Part shown: positions 46,622-54,777 of the stretch, piece by piece | How positions within the stretch are numbered: the first letter of the stretch is position 1 | Layout: each line of letters opens with the position of its first letter | Assembly: GCF_030815955.1 (NCBI RefSeq) | Contig: NZ_JAUSXK010000001.1 | Location: 1-64,000, forward strand | DNA: 64,000 bases | Direction of reading: 5' to 3' | From: Microbacterium murale | Lineage (GTDB): Bacteria; Actinomycetota; Actinomycetes; Actinomycetales; Microbacteriaceae | Position numbers and translations under genes: made by a program | The notes under the pieces: model-generated | The model's input: only the letters and a program-made list of their open reading frames with translations | The model's database searches: none | What the model was told of the DNA's origin: nothing

Positions 46622-46640
46622 ATGCGGCCTTTCGAATCCG

Positions 46641-47234
46641 TTACTTGGCGTCCTGGTCGGTTCCGCCGCCGCCGATGACGTCGGCAGCCGATTCGCGGAT
46701 GTGGTCGACGAAGCCGTACTCGAGTGCCTCGTCAGCGGTGAACCAGCGGTCGCGGTCACCGTCGGCGTTGATCTGCTCGACTGACTTGCCGGTCTGGCCT
46801 GCCGTGATCTCAGCGAGGCGCTTCTTCATCGAGAGGATCAGCTGCGCCTGCGTCTGGATGTCGCTGGACGTTCCGCCGAATCCGCCGTGCGGCTGGTGCA
46901 GCAGCACGCGCGCGTTCGGCGTGATGTAGCGCTTGCCCTTCGTTCCGGCGGTCAGCAGCAGCTGACCCATGGACGCCGCCATGCCGATGCCGACGGTCAC
47001 GATGTCGTTCGGGACGAACTGCATCGTGTCGTAGATGGCCATGCCCGCGGTGATCGAGCCACCGGGTGAGTTGATGTAGAGGAAGATGTCCTTGTCCGAG
47101 TCCTCTGCAGCGAGAAGAAGGATCTTCGCGCAGATCTCGTTGGCGTTCTCGTCACGCACCTCGGATCCAAGCCAGATGATGCGATCCTTCAGCAGTCTGT
47201 CGAAGACGCTAGTCGCGACTAGGGGTTCAGCCAT
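46641..47234 (-). CDS. clpP1: ATP-dependent Clp protease proteolytic subunit ClpP1
   Basis: The 197-residue subunit has the catalytic Ser in [14 protein letters not shown], His in LLHQPHGG and the Asp-containing end [19 protein letters not shown]. It is the first gene of the clpP1-clpP2 pair, as in other actinobacteria. The gap upstream is 80 bases; a TAGATT box (minus strand, 47271-47266) is a possible -10. Confidence 0.95.
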   Translation of the reverse strand: MAEPLVATSVFDRLLKDRIIWLGSEVRDENANEICAKILLLAAEDSDKDIFLYINSPGGSITAGMAIYDTMQFVPNDIVTVGIGMAASMGQLLLTAGTKGKRYITPNARVLLHQPHGGFGGTSSDIQTQAQLILSMKKRLAEITAGQTGKSVEQINADGDRDRWFTADEALEYGFVDHIRESAADVIGGGGTDQDAK

Positions 47235-47314
47235 TTCAGCTCCTGTTTCCGTGTTCGGTGATTCGAATCTACCGGCGACAACGCAGCACCCAGGCCGTGT
47301 TCGCCGTCGGCATA

Positions 47315-47809
47315 TCAGGTGTCGCGCTCGCCGATCTCCTGTGCGTAAGCAGTCATGGAGCGGTGGTAGCGAGGAAGGTGAGGTACGAGCGCGAGCAGCG
47401 CCACCGAAAGCGCCCTGTGCGGAGCACCGGAGCTTGCGAGCGTCAGAGCGTAGATCGCGGCAATGGCATCGCCATAAGGGGATTCTGCAGATTCCTCCCG
47501 CGCCTTCTTGAGGAGTTCCAGCGCCTCGGCGGTCTCTCCCACGTTCCGCAGTGAACTCGCGAGCTGGATGATCGCCTGCGGCTCATGCTCCGCGTCGAGG
47601 CCGAGCGCGAGGGCTCTGCGGTAGAGCACGATCGCCTCGAGTGGGCGCCCGGCCGAGTCCCGTGCGCCGGCGCGCTCGAACTCGGCTCTTGCGTCATCCG
47701 CACCGCGCTCGGCCGCGATCGCATCGATGCGTGCGATCACGTCGTCATCGACGAGCTCATTCGCCGCGTCCTCCCAGACGCGGTTGATCCGGTCTTCCCA
47801 GGTGGTCAT
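47315..47809 (-). CDS. Tetratricopeptide-repeat-like protein
   Basis: The 164-residue helical protein begins [20 protein letters not shown] and contains TPR-like units ([17 protein letters not shown] and [17 protein letters not shown]). Such proteins usually bind partners; none is indicated. It lies between tig and clpP1 on the same strand. I use ATG 47809; the longer open frame upstream is a shadow of tig. Confidence 0.78.
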   Translation of the reverse strand: MTTWEDRINRVWEDAANELVDDDVIARIDAIAAERGADDARAEFERAGARDSAGRPLEAIVLYRRALALGLDAEHEPQAIIQLASSLRNVGETAEALELLKKAREESAESPYGDAIAAIYALTLASSGAPHRALSVALLALVPHLPRYHRSMTAYAQEIGERDT

Positions 47810-47825
47810 ATCTTCCCTCCATACG

Positions 47826-47859
47826 CGAAAGGGCGGATGCCGAAGCATCCGCCCTTTCG
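47826..47859 (-). terminator. Terminator of tig
   Basis: CGAAAGGGCGGATGC (47826-47840) pairs with GCATCCGCCCTTTCG (47845-47859), a perfect 15-base stem closed by a CGAA tetraloop, 17 bases past the tig stop. The T-rich end is on both strands. Confidence 0.9.
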
Positions 47860-47876
47860 TCAAGATCGTGGTGCGA

Positions 47877-49388
47877 TCACTCAGACTTGTCGGCAGCCTT
47901 CTTCGCCGGTGCCTTCTTCGCGGCCGGCTTCTTGGCGGCGGGCTTCTCGGCGTCGTCGGCCGCCTTGGCGGGAGCCTTCTTCGCCGGTGCCTTCTTCGCG
48001 GCCGGCTTCTCAGCGGCGTCTGCGTCGTCAGCCTTCTTCGCCGCGGCCTTCTTCGCCGGAGCCTTCTTGGCGGGCTTCTCGTCAGCGACAGCCTCGGTCT
48101 CGTCCTCGTCATCGACGGCGACGAAGCCGGACAGATCAACGGACTTGCCGTTGGAGTCGACGACCTTCACCTTGCCGAGCGCGACGGCGAGAGCCTTGTT
48201 GCGCGCGACCTCGCCGGCGAGAGCCGGGAGCTGGTTCGAGGACTGCAGAGCCTCGACGAACTCCTGAGGCGCCATGCCGTACTGCGCGGCGGACTGGACG
48301 ATGTACTGGCTGAGCTCCTCCTGCGACACCTGCACGTCGGCCTGCTCGGCGATCGTGTCGAGCAGCACCTGCGTGCGGAACTGCTTCTCGCTCGCCTCGG
48401 TGACCTCGGCGCGGTGCTCGTCGTCCTCGAGACGGTTCTCCGACTCGAGGTGGTTGTGCACCTCGTCCTCGATGAGCTTCGGCGGCACGGGGATCTCGAT
48501 CTTCTCGAGCAGCGTCTCGATCAACTGGTCGCGAGCAGCCGAGCCCTGACCGAAGACGGCCTGCTCGCTCACTCGCTCTGCCAGGCTCGCGCGGAGCTCT
48601 GCGATCGTGTCGAACTCGCTCGCGATCTGAGCGAAGTCGTCATCGGCCTCGGGAAGCTCGCGCTCCTTGACGGCCTTGACCGAGACGGAGACCTCAGCCT
48701 CGGAACCGGCGTGATCGCCACCGACGAGCTTGGAATTGAACGTGGTGTCCTCACCGGCGGTGAGGGACTCGATCGCGTCATCGATGCCTTCGAGCAGCTC
48801 GCCCGAGCCGACCTCGTACGAGACGCCCTCGGCGCGGTCGATCTCGGCGCCGTCGATCGTGGCGACCAGGTCGAGCTCGACGAAGTCGCCCTTCGCGGCC
48901 GGCCGGTCGACCGGGATGAGTGTGCCGAAGCGTGCACGCAGGGTGTCGAGCTCGGCGTCGAGCGCAGCCTCGTCGGTTTCGACCGCGTCGACCGTCAGCG
49001 TGATGTCGTCGAACGAGGGAACCTCGATCTCGGGACGGACATCGACCTCGACCTCGACGATCAGATCGCCGGAGAAGTCCTTCTCGTTGGGCCACTGGGT
49101 GATGTCAGCGGACGGACGGCCGACGACACGCAGCTTCTGCTCGTTGGCAGCCTCGCGGAAGAACTTGTCGAGGCCTTCATTGACGGCATGCTCGATGACG
49201 GCGCCGCGACCGATGCGCTGGTCGATGATCGGAGCCGGGACCTTGCCCTTGCGGAAGCCGGGGATCTGGACGTCCTGGGCGATGTGCTCGTACGCGTGCG
49301 CGACACTGGGCTTGAGTTCGTCCGGGGTGACCGTGATGGTGAGCTTGGCCCGGGTCGGGGTCAGCTTCTCAACGGTGCTGTTCGCCAT
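47877..49388 (-). CDS. tig: Trigger factor with a lysine/alanine-rich C-terminal tail
   Basis: Trigger factor binds the ribosome exit site and assists nascent-chain folding. The 503-residue protein has the N-terminal ribosome-binding motif within [14 protein letters not shown] (FRKGKVP), a middle FKBP-type domain ([17 protein letters not shown]) and the helical C-terminal domain. About 65 extra residues follow, made of [17 protein letters not shown] units with acidic interruptions, like histone H1 or HU tails. It is upstream of the clpP genes, as in many bacteria. Confidence 0.95.
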   Translation of the reverse strand: MANSTVEKLTPTRAKLTITVTPDELKPSVAHAYEHIAQDVQIPGFRKGKVPAPIIDQRIGRGAVIEHAVNEGLDKFFREAANEQKLRVVGRPSADITQWPNEKDFSGDLIVEVEVDVRPEIEVPSFDDITLTVDAVETDEAALDAELDTLRARFGTLIPVDRPAAKGDFVELDLVATIDGAEIDRAEGVSYEVGSGELLEGIDDAIESLTAGEDTTFNSKLVGGDHAGSEAEVSVSVKAVKERELPEADDDFAQIASEFDTIAELRASLAERVSEQAVFGQGSAARDQLIETLLEKIEIPVPPKLIEDEVHNHLESENRLEDDEHRAEVTEASEKQFRTQVLLDTIAEQADVQVSQEELSQYIVQSAAQYGMAPQEFVEALQSSNQLPALAGEVARNKALAVALGKVKVVDSNGKSVDLSGFVAVDDEDETEAVADEKPAKKAPAKKAAAKKADDADAAEKPAAKKAPAKKAPAKAADDAEKPAAKKPAAKKAPAKKAADKSE

Positions 49389-49451
49389 GCTTGTGTGTTC
49401 TCCTTGTGATTTCCGCGTAACGATGCGGTCGTGAGGTATGGAGGGCCGTGG

Positions 49452-49525
49452 TCGGGGCGACAGGATTTGAACCTGCGACTTCCCGCTCCCAAAGCGGGCG
49501 CTCTACCAAGCTGAGCTACGCCCCG
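49452..49525 (-). tRNA. tRNA-Pro (TGG)
   Basis: The 74-base minus-strand gene folds as a cloverleaf: acceptor CGGGGCG with CGCCCCG, anticodon stem CCCGC/GCGGG with loop TTTGGGA (anticodon TGG) and T arm GCAGGTTCGAATCCTGT. The 3' CCA is not encoded. Confidence 0.95.
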
Positions 49526-49633
49526 TGACCCCGCGCACGGGAACGGCCTTGACGAGTCTAACGGACAGCGGGTCGCTCATCGTCCGCTATGATTGTCAGG
49601 TCGGTGTCCGCGCCCCTCAAAGGGCCGGTTTCC

Positions 49634-49704
49634 GGGGCTGTAGCTTAGTGGTAAAGCCTCTGTCTTCCAAACAGATGATGCGAGTTCGATTCTCGTCAGC
49701 CCCT
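49634..49704 (+). tRNA. tRNA-Gly (TCC)
   Basis: The 71-base gene has acceptor arms GGGGCTG and CAGCCCC, anticodon stem TCTGT/ACAGA with loop CTTCCAA (anticodon TCC) and T arm GAGTTCGATTCTC. CCA follows directly at 49705-49707 and is encoded. TATGAT at 49588-49593 is the likely -10. It lies 22 bases before the HExxH protein gene. Confidence 0.95.
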
Positions 49705-49726
49705 CCACTTTCCCACGGGAGGATTC

Positions 49727-50941
49727 GTGACAGGTCCGTCCAATCCTCTTGCGCCAGGCGGCCATGATCTCGGCACGACCTTCGGTGGATCGGTCATTGC
49801 GCCTCAGGTACCGGCTCCGCGATCGCGCAGAAGGCTCGCCGGCCTGATCTGGACCGGCATCGGCGTCGTGGTGGCCGTCGGCGTATGTGCGGCGGTTCAG
49901 GTAGGCGCCAATCTGGGGTACGACGATGCTCTCGACGATTTCGAGGCGACCGTCGATGACGCAGCAGACAGCGGACTGCTCCTCGCTGATGAGCTGACTG
50001 CACTGGACGACACGCTCGCCGCTGCCTCCGGCATCGCTGACGCCGACAGTGGAACCCTCATGGACGCCGCATCGAAAGACGCTCTCGTCATCGCGATCGA
50101 CGAGGCAGCGACAACAGCGTCGGACGGCGCCACTGCCCGGGAGCAGCCGCTCCCGTCGGCCGTCGAGAAGCCCACCTGGGCCTGGGAGCTGTTCGGCGAG
50201 ACTACGCAGCTGAACTCCGACCGAGTCGCAGCAGACGATCTCGTCGCGGATTTCGACGCCGCCGGCGAGGCAGCTGCAGATGCGGCACGCACGGTCGACG
50301 AAGCAGGAACAGCGGCGATCAGATCCGCGGCCGACGCAGCCCCCGGGTTCGAGGCCGCGCATGTCTCAGCACGCAACCTCGACATCATCGCCTTGCGATC
50401 GGCTGCGGAGCAGTTGCAGCAGAGCGAGGCCGTCCTTGACTCGACAACGGCCACGGCTTATGCCGAACTCGAGTCCGCCGCGTCGCAGATGCTGATCTCG
50501 GAACAGGCTGAGCTCGCTGAGAAGGCCGGGCCGCTCTACAACGCACGCCTGGAGATCGAGGCTTTCGCGCGCGCACTCGCCCCCGGTGTGCTGATCGAGT
50601 TCGACTGGTCCGAACTCGTCAACGGCTATGGATACGCCGACAGCATGGGCGGCTACGCCACCTGGTGGTACGACGATCCGGGATACGCGACCATCGAGCT
50701 GTCGAACTCGGTCGCGGCGTATTGGCCGAGCGCCCGGAGCGAGGCGCTCGTCGCGCACGAGGTCGGCCACACGATCAGCGTCAAGTGCGACGGCATGTAC
50801 GACGACTCGACGCAGGCGAACATCGAGGCATGGGCGACAGCGTGGGCCATCAGCATGGGCTACACCGACGTCGCGAACGGCACGTCTGCCTACGGCCCTC
50901 CCCCGCAGTCGCTGATCGACGCGGCCGCAGGGTGTCGCTGA
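49727..50941 (+). CDS. Membrane-anchored putative zinc metalloprotease (HExxH)
   Basis: The 404-residue protein has a Pro/Arg-rich cytoplasmic start, one membrane helix (GLIWTGIGVVVAVGVCAAVQV, residues about 42-62), an Ala/Asp/Glu-rich helical stalk of about 220 residues that looks like a coiled coil, and a C-terminal globular part. That part holds ALVAHEVGHTISVKC with His344, Glu345 and His348, and Glu367 in NIEAWATAWA as a possible third zinc ligand, the layout of a gluzincin. It would sit on the outer face of the membrane. The start GTG 49727 follows GGGAGG. I do not recognise the family; the protease call rests on the motif. It precedes the SipW-type locus. Confidence 0.75.
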   Translation: MTGPSNPLAPGGHDLGTTFGGSVIAPQVPAPRSRRRLAGLIWTGIGVVVAVGVCAAVQVGANLGYDDALDDFEATVDDAADSGLLLADELTALDDTLAAASGIADADSGTLMDAASKDALVIAIDEAATTASDGATAREQPLPSAVEKPTWAWELFGETTQLNSDRVAADDLVADFDAAGEAAADAARTVDEAGTAAIRSAADAAPGFEAAHVSARNLDIIALRSAAEQLQQSEAVLDSTTATAYAELESAASQMLISEQAELAEKAGPLYNARLEIEAFARALAPGVLIEFDWSELVNGYGYADSMGGYATWWYDDPGYATIELSNSVAAYWPSARSEALVAHEVGHTISVKCDGMYDDSTQANIEAWATAWAISMGYTDVANGTSAYGPPPQSLIDAAAGCR

Positions 50942-51093
50942 CCGATCTCGGCACATCCGCCTTCTCTATGCATTCGCATATATGGATCTCGTTCGCGTCT
51001 CGTTAATTGCCGAACCTGGCCGAGCGTGACCCCTGGGGCTATGGTTTGCCAGACAGGCACCTTGACCCGGCGCCTGACGAGAGGGGAATTACT

Positions 51094-51642
51094 ATGGAAG
51101 CTTCGCGCAGAAACAAGATATATGCGGTGCTGGCTGGCGGGCTCGTTCTCGGCGTCGGTGCCGCAGTGACGCTGGCCGCATGGAACGATTCGGAGTTCGC
51201 GACTGGCACCTTCACTGCCGGATCGTTCGATCTTCAGGGATCGACCGACGGCACCAGTGGTTGGGCGAGCCACGACACCGATCCGGGGGCGACTCTCGAC
51301 TTCACGGTCGACGCGGACAACCTTGCTCCAGAGGACAGCGTCTACGCCCTCTACTCCATCCGTCTTGTCGGAACGACCGACGGCGATCTCACCAACGTCG
51401 CACCGGCCACCGCCGGAGCGAACGCCGCGAACCTGACCGCCGAGACCCGCTTGATCACGGGTACGACATGCGATGCGACGACGTTTGCCGCGGGTAGCGC
51501 CACCCTCCCGACCACTATCGCCGCCGGTACCGCATCCACGGCCGTCCCGATCAACTACTGCCTTGAGGTGACCGCGGGCACTGACCTCGTGCAGGGCGCG
51601 GAGGGCACCGTGACCTGGCAGTGGACAGCGGCATCGCAGTAG
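51094..51642 (+). CDS. Secreted protein with SipW-type signal peptide (surface fibre candidate 1)
   Basis: The 182-residue protein begins MEASRRNKIYAVLAGGLVLG and continues GAAVTLAAWNDSEFATGTF, the pattern of signal peptides cleaved by SipW-like peptidases (A-W-x-D/N-x-E-F-A after the hydrophobic core). The mature part is beta-rich, Thr/Ala/Gly-rich, with two cysteines (TTCDATTF and INYCLEV) that could form a disulfide. It resembles TasA/camelysin-type exported proteins in plan. The start ATG 51094 follows GAGGGG. The preceding 152-base gap holds a TATGC-ATTC-GCATA dyad (50967-50980) that may be regulatory. Confidence 0.85.
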   Translation: MEASRRNKIYAVLAGGLVLGVGAAVTLAAWNDSEFATGTFTAGSFDLQGSTDGTSGWASHDTDPGATLDFTVDADNLAPEDSVYALYSIRLVGTTDGDLTNVAPATAGANAANLTAETRLITGTTCDATTFAAGSATLPTTIAAGTASTAVPINYCLEVTAGTDLVQGAEGTVTWQWTAASQ

Positions 51643-52286
51643 CCGAGAGCCGTCGTTCCCGACGCACCTCTCGGCAATCACGGCGTCGGCGCACGTTCGC
51701 TCGTGCGCGGGCGCTGCTCGTCGGCGCGCTCGTACTCGGGGTGGGCGCGTCCGCGACCGTCGCAGCATGGACGGACAACGAGTTCGCGTCGTCGCAGATC
51801 ACCGCAGGAACGTTCTCGATCGTGTCACGTACAGCATCGGCCCCGACATTCGCCGCGCACGACGCTGCCGCCAACGCCGTGACGCTGCCGCTCAACGCGA
51901 CGAACCTGTATCCGGGCCAGAGTCGATCCGCGTGGATCCAGATCACGACGGCCGGATCGGTGCCTGGAACGGTACAGCTGACGGGGGTCGTCGCACCGAC
52001 GAACGGGGCGAACGGCGACACGCTCCGCGATTCGCTGGACGTGCGGATCGTCCCGACGACGGCGGCGGCGAACACGACGCCGACTTGTGACACCGGGACG
52101 ACGGGCGGCATCACCTATACGGGGATCGGCAATGTGCCGACCACACTGCCGGCTCAGACGCTGCAGGCCAACGGCACCAACGTGGTCAACTACTGCATCA
52201 TCATCACCGTCCGCGCTGACGCGGCAACTACCGCCCAGGGCGGAATCGTGACCCCGACCTGGACCTTCACCGGCACCACCGGCTGA
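51621..52286 (+). CDS. Secreted protein with SipW-type signal peptide (surface fibre candidate 2)
   Basis: The 221-residue protein has an Arg/Ser-rich start, the hydrophobic core ALLVGALVLGVGASATVAAW and the continuation TDNEFASSQITAGTF, matching the SipW-type signal of its neighbour. The mature part is Thr-rich with TTPTCDTGTT and NYCIIITV, again two cysteines at similar places, so the two genes are paralogues. GTG 51621 lies 22 bases inside the upstream gene. It is followed by the signal peptidase gene after 9 bases. Confidence 0.85.
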   Translation: MDSGIAVAESRRSRRTSRQSRRRRTFARARALLVGALVLGVGASATVAAWTDNEFASSQITAGTFSIVSRTASAPTFAAHDAAANAVTLPLNATNLYPGQSRSAWIQITTAGSVPGTVQLTGVVAPTNGANGDTLRDSLDVRIVPTTAAANTTPTCDTGTTGGITYTGIGNVPTTLPAQTLQANGTNVVNYCIIITVRADAATTAQGGIVTPTWTFTGTTG

Positions 52287-52295
52287 CGAGGAAAC

Positions 52296-53498
52296 ATGAT
52301 CACCATCGCACGGGGAGCAGTCCGCGTCGGGCGGATCGTCCGTGAGATCGCCCTCACGGTGCTGGCGCTCGGCGGCATCGCGTGCATCGTGCTCGTCTTC
52401 CTCGCCTTCACCGGTGGATACTCACTCATCATGTTCAAGACCGGATCCATGTCACCGACGATCACGGCGGGGTCCGTGGCACTGGTTCAAGGGGTGCCGG
52501 TCGCAGAGGTCGCCGTAGGTGACATCGTCACCGTAGAACGACCTGATGCTCTGCCGATCACACATCGCGTCACCAGCATCGAAGAGGGTCCCACGACGGA
52601 GACGCGCACGATCACGATGCGCGGAGACGCGAACGACATGGATGACCCTGCTCCGTACACGGTTTCGGACGTGCGCATCGTTCGAGGCTCGGTTCCGCAT
52701 CTCGCGAACGTGATCGTCTGGTTCGGCAACCCGTTCGTCCTCGGTGGCATCACGATCGGCGCGGCAGTACTGGTCACCTGGGCCTTCTGGCCGAGAGAGC
52801 CTCGACCTGCACCGGTCAAGCCTGCTATCGAGAACCCTCAGACCCGCCGCGAACGCCGCGCCGCGGGGTTGACCGCGGTCGGTGTCGTGCTTGGCGTCAG
52901 CGCGATGGCGTGGGCTCCCCCACCCGCGCAGGCTGCCGCGGACCTGCTCACCCTGCATTCCGATCTCGACACCGCGTCCACCTATTCATTGGACGCTGTG
53001 GCCCCCCTCTACTGGCATATCGATGTGGACGCCGGCGCTGCTCCTGACGACGGTGAGCTGACGATCGATATCTCCGCGAGCGGCTCAGATGTGCTCTCGC
53101 TCAGCGCAGAGGTGAGCGAGTGCACCGTGGCCTGGTCGGGAGGGCAATGCGCTGGCGTGGAGCGGAGGCTGCGCGAGGCAGCGCTGGTCGTCCTCGACGG
53201 CGACTGGGATGTGATCCTCGAGGAGACGACGCCAGCAACAGCGCATCTACGCATCGGATTGACAGCAGTGCTGGATGCGGACGTCGCCTCTGCAACCGCA
53301 TCGATGACGGTGCGCGCCTCAGCCGGGCAGATCGTGATCGAAAACACGATCAACGGCGAAGACGACCTCGCCGCAACAGGTGGTCAGCCGTGGACTGTCC
53401 TTGCCGCGCCCGCTGCGCTCCTCGTCGGCCTCGGCATCACACTGGTGGCTCGACGACGCCGCGCCACGCAACATGCCGGCGATGAGGTCTCCTCATGA
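52296..53498 (+). CDS. SipW/ER-type signal peptidase I fused to an LAATG cell-wall-sorted domain
   Basis: The first half (residues about 1-190) is a signal peptidase of the archaeal/ER type: an N-terminal membrane helix, the catalytic Ser51 in KTGSMSPTI, His90 in ALPITHRV in place of the bacterial lysine, and MRGDANDMDDP, then a second helix. A basic linker (TRRERRAA) leads to a new hydrophobic stretch ending in PPPAQAAAD that looks like a second signal peptide, a beta-rich domain with one cysteine pair, and a C-terminal LAATG (358-362), membrane helix and RRRR tail, as in proteins anchored by class E-type sortases. It should process the flanking SipW-type proteins. No frameshift or second start is seen. 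Confidence 0.85.
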   Translation: MITIARGAVRVGRIVREIALTVLALGGIACIVLVFLAFTGGYSLIMFKTGSMSPTITAGSVALVQGVPVAEVAVGDIVTVERPDALPITHRVTSIEEGPTTETRTITMRGDANDMDDPAPYTVSDVRIVRGSVPHLANVIVWFGNPFVLGGITIGAAVLVTWAFWPREPRPAPVKPAIENPQTRRERRAAGLTAVGVVLGVSAMAWAPPPAQAAADLLTLHSDLDTASTYSLDAVAPLYWHIDVDAGAAPDDGELTIDISASGSDVLSLSAEVSECTVAWSGGQCAGVERRLREAALVVLDGDWDVILEETTPATAHLRIGLTAVLDADVASATASMTVRASAGQIVIENTINGEDDLAATGGQPWTVLAAPAALLVGLGITLVARRRRATQHAGDEVSS

Positions 53499-54025
53499 TG
53501 CGTCGTTTTCGCGCCGGCGTGATCGGGGCTGCCATGCTCGCCGTCGTCGCACTCTGCGCCGGGGGCGGAGGGATCGAACCGACCGAGGCCGCGTGGTCTG
53601 AAGTCGAGTACGCGTCGGGAGGCACCATGAGCGCGGCGACACTGGTCGCGCCCTCCGACCCGACCTGCGTACCTACGAGCGTCATCATCGTCGGTCTGCA
53701 GTCCGTCAGGCTGACGTGGTCCTCACCGCAGCAGGGCGGTCAGCAGATCCAGATCGTGAAGAACGGCGTCACCGGAACAGACGTGCAGGGGACCACAGGC
53801 AGTGTGATCACGCAGACCGGAAACGCGAACAATGCCTACCAGTATCAAGCCACGTTCAGCACTGCGAAGCTCCTCGGCCTCGTCAACCTCGGCGACCTGC
53901 TCGGCGGCACGTACACGATCCGGATCTACAACGGCTACGCCGGAAGCGCCTGGGTGTCGGCACCTAAGACGTTCCAGCTGAACGTCGTCCTGCTCGGACT
54001 CGGAACGACCTGCCCCGCGGTTTAG
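53495..54025 (+). CDS. Secreted beta-rich protein of the SipW-type locus (candidate 3)
   Basis: The 176-residue protein has a signal peptide (GVIGAAMLAVVALCAGGGG) followed by EAAWSEVEYASGG, a weaker SipW-type A-W-x-x-x-E-Y-A pattern. The mature part is like a fibronectin type III fold (VGLQSVRLTWSSP...NAYQYQATFST...TYTIRIYNGYAGS) with cysteines near each end. ATG 53495 overlaps the signal peptidase gene by 4 bases. A signal peptidase, two related proteins and this one form one operon. Confidence 0.8.
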   Translation: MMRRFRAGVIGAAMLAVVALCAGGGGIEPTEAAWSEVEYASGGTMSAATLVAPSDPTCVPTSVIIVGLQSVRLTWSSPQQGGQQIQIVKNGVTGTDVQGTTGSVITQTGNANNAYQYQATFSTAKLLGLVNLGDLLGGTYTIRIYNGYAGSAWVSAPKTFQLNVVLLGLGTTCPAV

Positions 54026-54037
54026 CCACGAGCAGAA

Positions 54038-54071
54038 AGACCGCCGCGACCCCAAGGGATCACGACGGTCT
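54038..54071. terminator. Hairpin between the SipW-type locus and rbpA
   Basis: AGACCGCCGCGA (54038-54049) and TCACGACGGTCT (54060-54071) form a 12-base stem around a 10-base loop. In the minus-strand RNA all positions pair (two as G-U), while the plus-strand RNA has two mismatches, so it serves rbpA best and may also stop the plus-strand operon. Confidence 0.7.
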
Positions 54072-54089
54072 CAGCTGAAAAGAGTTGGA

Positions 54090-54446
54090 TCAGACCTGTC
54101 CGCGGCGCTCGCGCAACTGCGTCAGCGCGTCGTCGAGAAGCTGCTCGGCCTCGTCGTCGGTGCGACGCTCCTTCACATAGGCGAGGTGCGTCTTATACGG
54201 CTCGTTCTTCGCGAGCGCCGGCGGGTTCGCCTTGTCGCGTCCGGCAGGAAGCCCGGACTGAGGGTGATCGATCGTGTCCGGGATCTCGTCTTCGGGGAGC
54301 CCGGCAGCGAAGTAGCGGACCGTCTCGTTGCCGAGTCCGTCCCAGTACGACACCGCGGTTCGATCGGCATGGTATCCGTGGTCCTGCTCGCCCATCGGGC
54401 CCGAGCCCACACGGGTTCCGCGGATCGCGTTTCCTCCACTGGCCAT
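54090..54446 (-). CDS. rbpA: RNA polymerase-binding protein RbpA
   Basis: RbpA binds the principal sigma factor and RNA polymerase and stabilises the open complex; it is restricted to actinobacteria. The 118-residue protein begins MASGGNAIRGTRVGSGPMGE and includes RTAVSYWDGLGNETVRYFAA and KTHLAYVKERRT. The two cysteines that bind zinc in some members are replaced here (no Cys is present). It follows secG by 2 bases. Confidence 0.96.
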   Translation of the reverse strand: MASGGNAIRGTRVGSGPMGEQDHGYHADRTAVSYWDGLGNETVRYFAAGLPEDEIPDTIDHPQSGLPAGRDKANPPALAKNEPYKTHLAYVKERRTDDEAEQLLDDALTQLRERRGQV

Positions 54447-54448
54447 GG

Positions 54449-54697
54449 TCAGATCACCTCAAGCTTCGTGATGAGTCCCAGCGCGACGATGGAGATGAAC
54501 CACACGAGCGCGAGGACGATGGTGAATCGGTTGAGATTCCGCTCCGCGAGACCGGAAGAACCGACCGTAGAGGTCATCCCACCGCCGAACATGTCGGACA
54601 GACCGCCACCGCGGCCCTTGTGGAGAAGGATGAGGAGTGTCAGCAGGACGCTGGTGATGCCCAGCAGAACCTGAAGGACGAACTCAAGAATTGCCAC
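54449..54697 (-). CDS. secG: Preprotein translocase subunit SecG
   Basis: The 82-residue protein has two membrane helices flanking the conserved loop HKGRGGGLSDMFGGG. SecG assists SecYEG in protein export. It lies downstream of tpiA, the usual position. TATACT on the minus strand (54745-54740) is a good -10 and suggests its own promoter with rbpA. Confidence 0.96.
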   Translation of the reverse strand: MAILEFVLQVLLGITSVLLTLLILLHKGRGGGLSDMFGGGMTSTVGSSGLAERNLNRFTIVLALVWFISIVALGLITKLEVI

Positions 54698-54749
54698 GAA
54701 GAAGAGCCTTTCGAAGGGGCTGTGTGCCCGTAAGGGTCAAGTATACGCA

Positions 54750-54775
54750 GGTGACGGGGCCGCAACCCCGTCACC
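54750..54775 (-). terminator. Terminator after tpiA
   Basis: GGTGACGGGG (54750-54759) and CCCCGTCACC (54766-54775) form a perfect 10-base stem with a CCGCAA loop, 2 bases past the tpiA stop. Confidence 0.85.
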
Positions 54776-54777
54776 GC

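Noticed and set aside
46622..46759. 46-residue N-terminal extension of ClpP2
   Set aside because: The frame is open, but this stretch is Ser/Thr-rich, lies within the clpP1 coding end, and ClpP2 proteins start at the MYTPTFQSAG-like position.
47290..47312. ClgR-type box upstream of clpP1
   Set aside because: GTTCGCC near 47296 looks like one half of a ClgR site, but the second half does not match and it lies on the far side of the likely -10, so I do not call it.
49634..54025. Genomic island inserted at tRNA-Gly
   Set aside because: The accessory surface locus begins 22 bases after the tRNA, but I found no second copy of the tRNA 3' end near 54025, no integrase and no other mobile gene.
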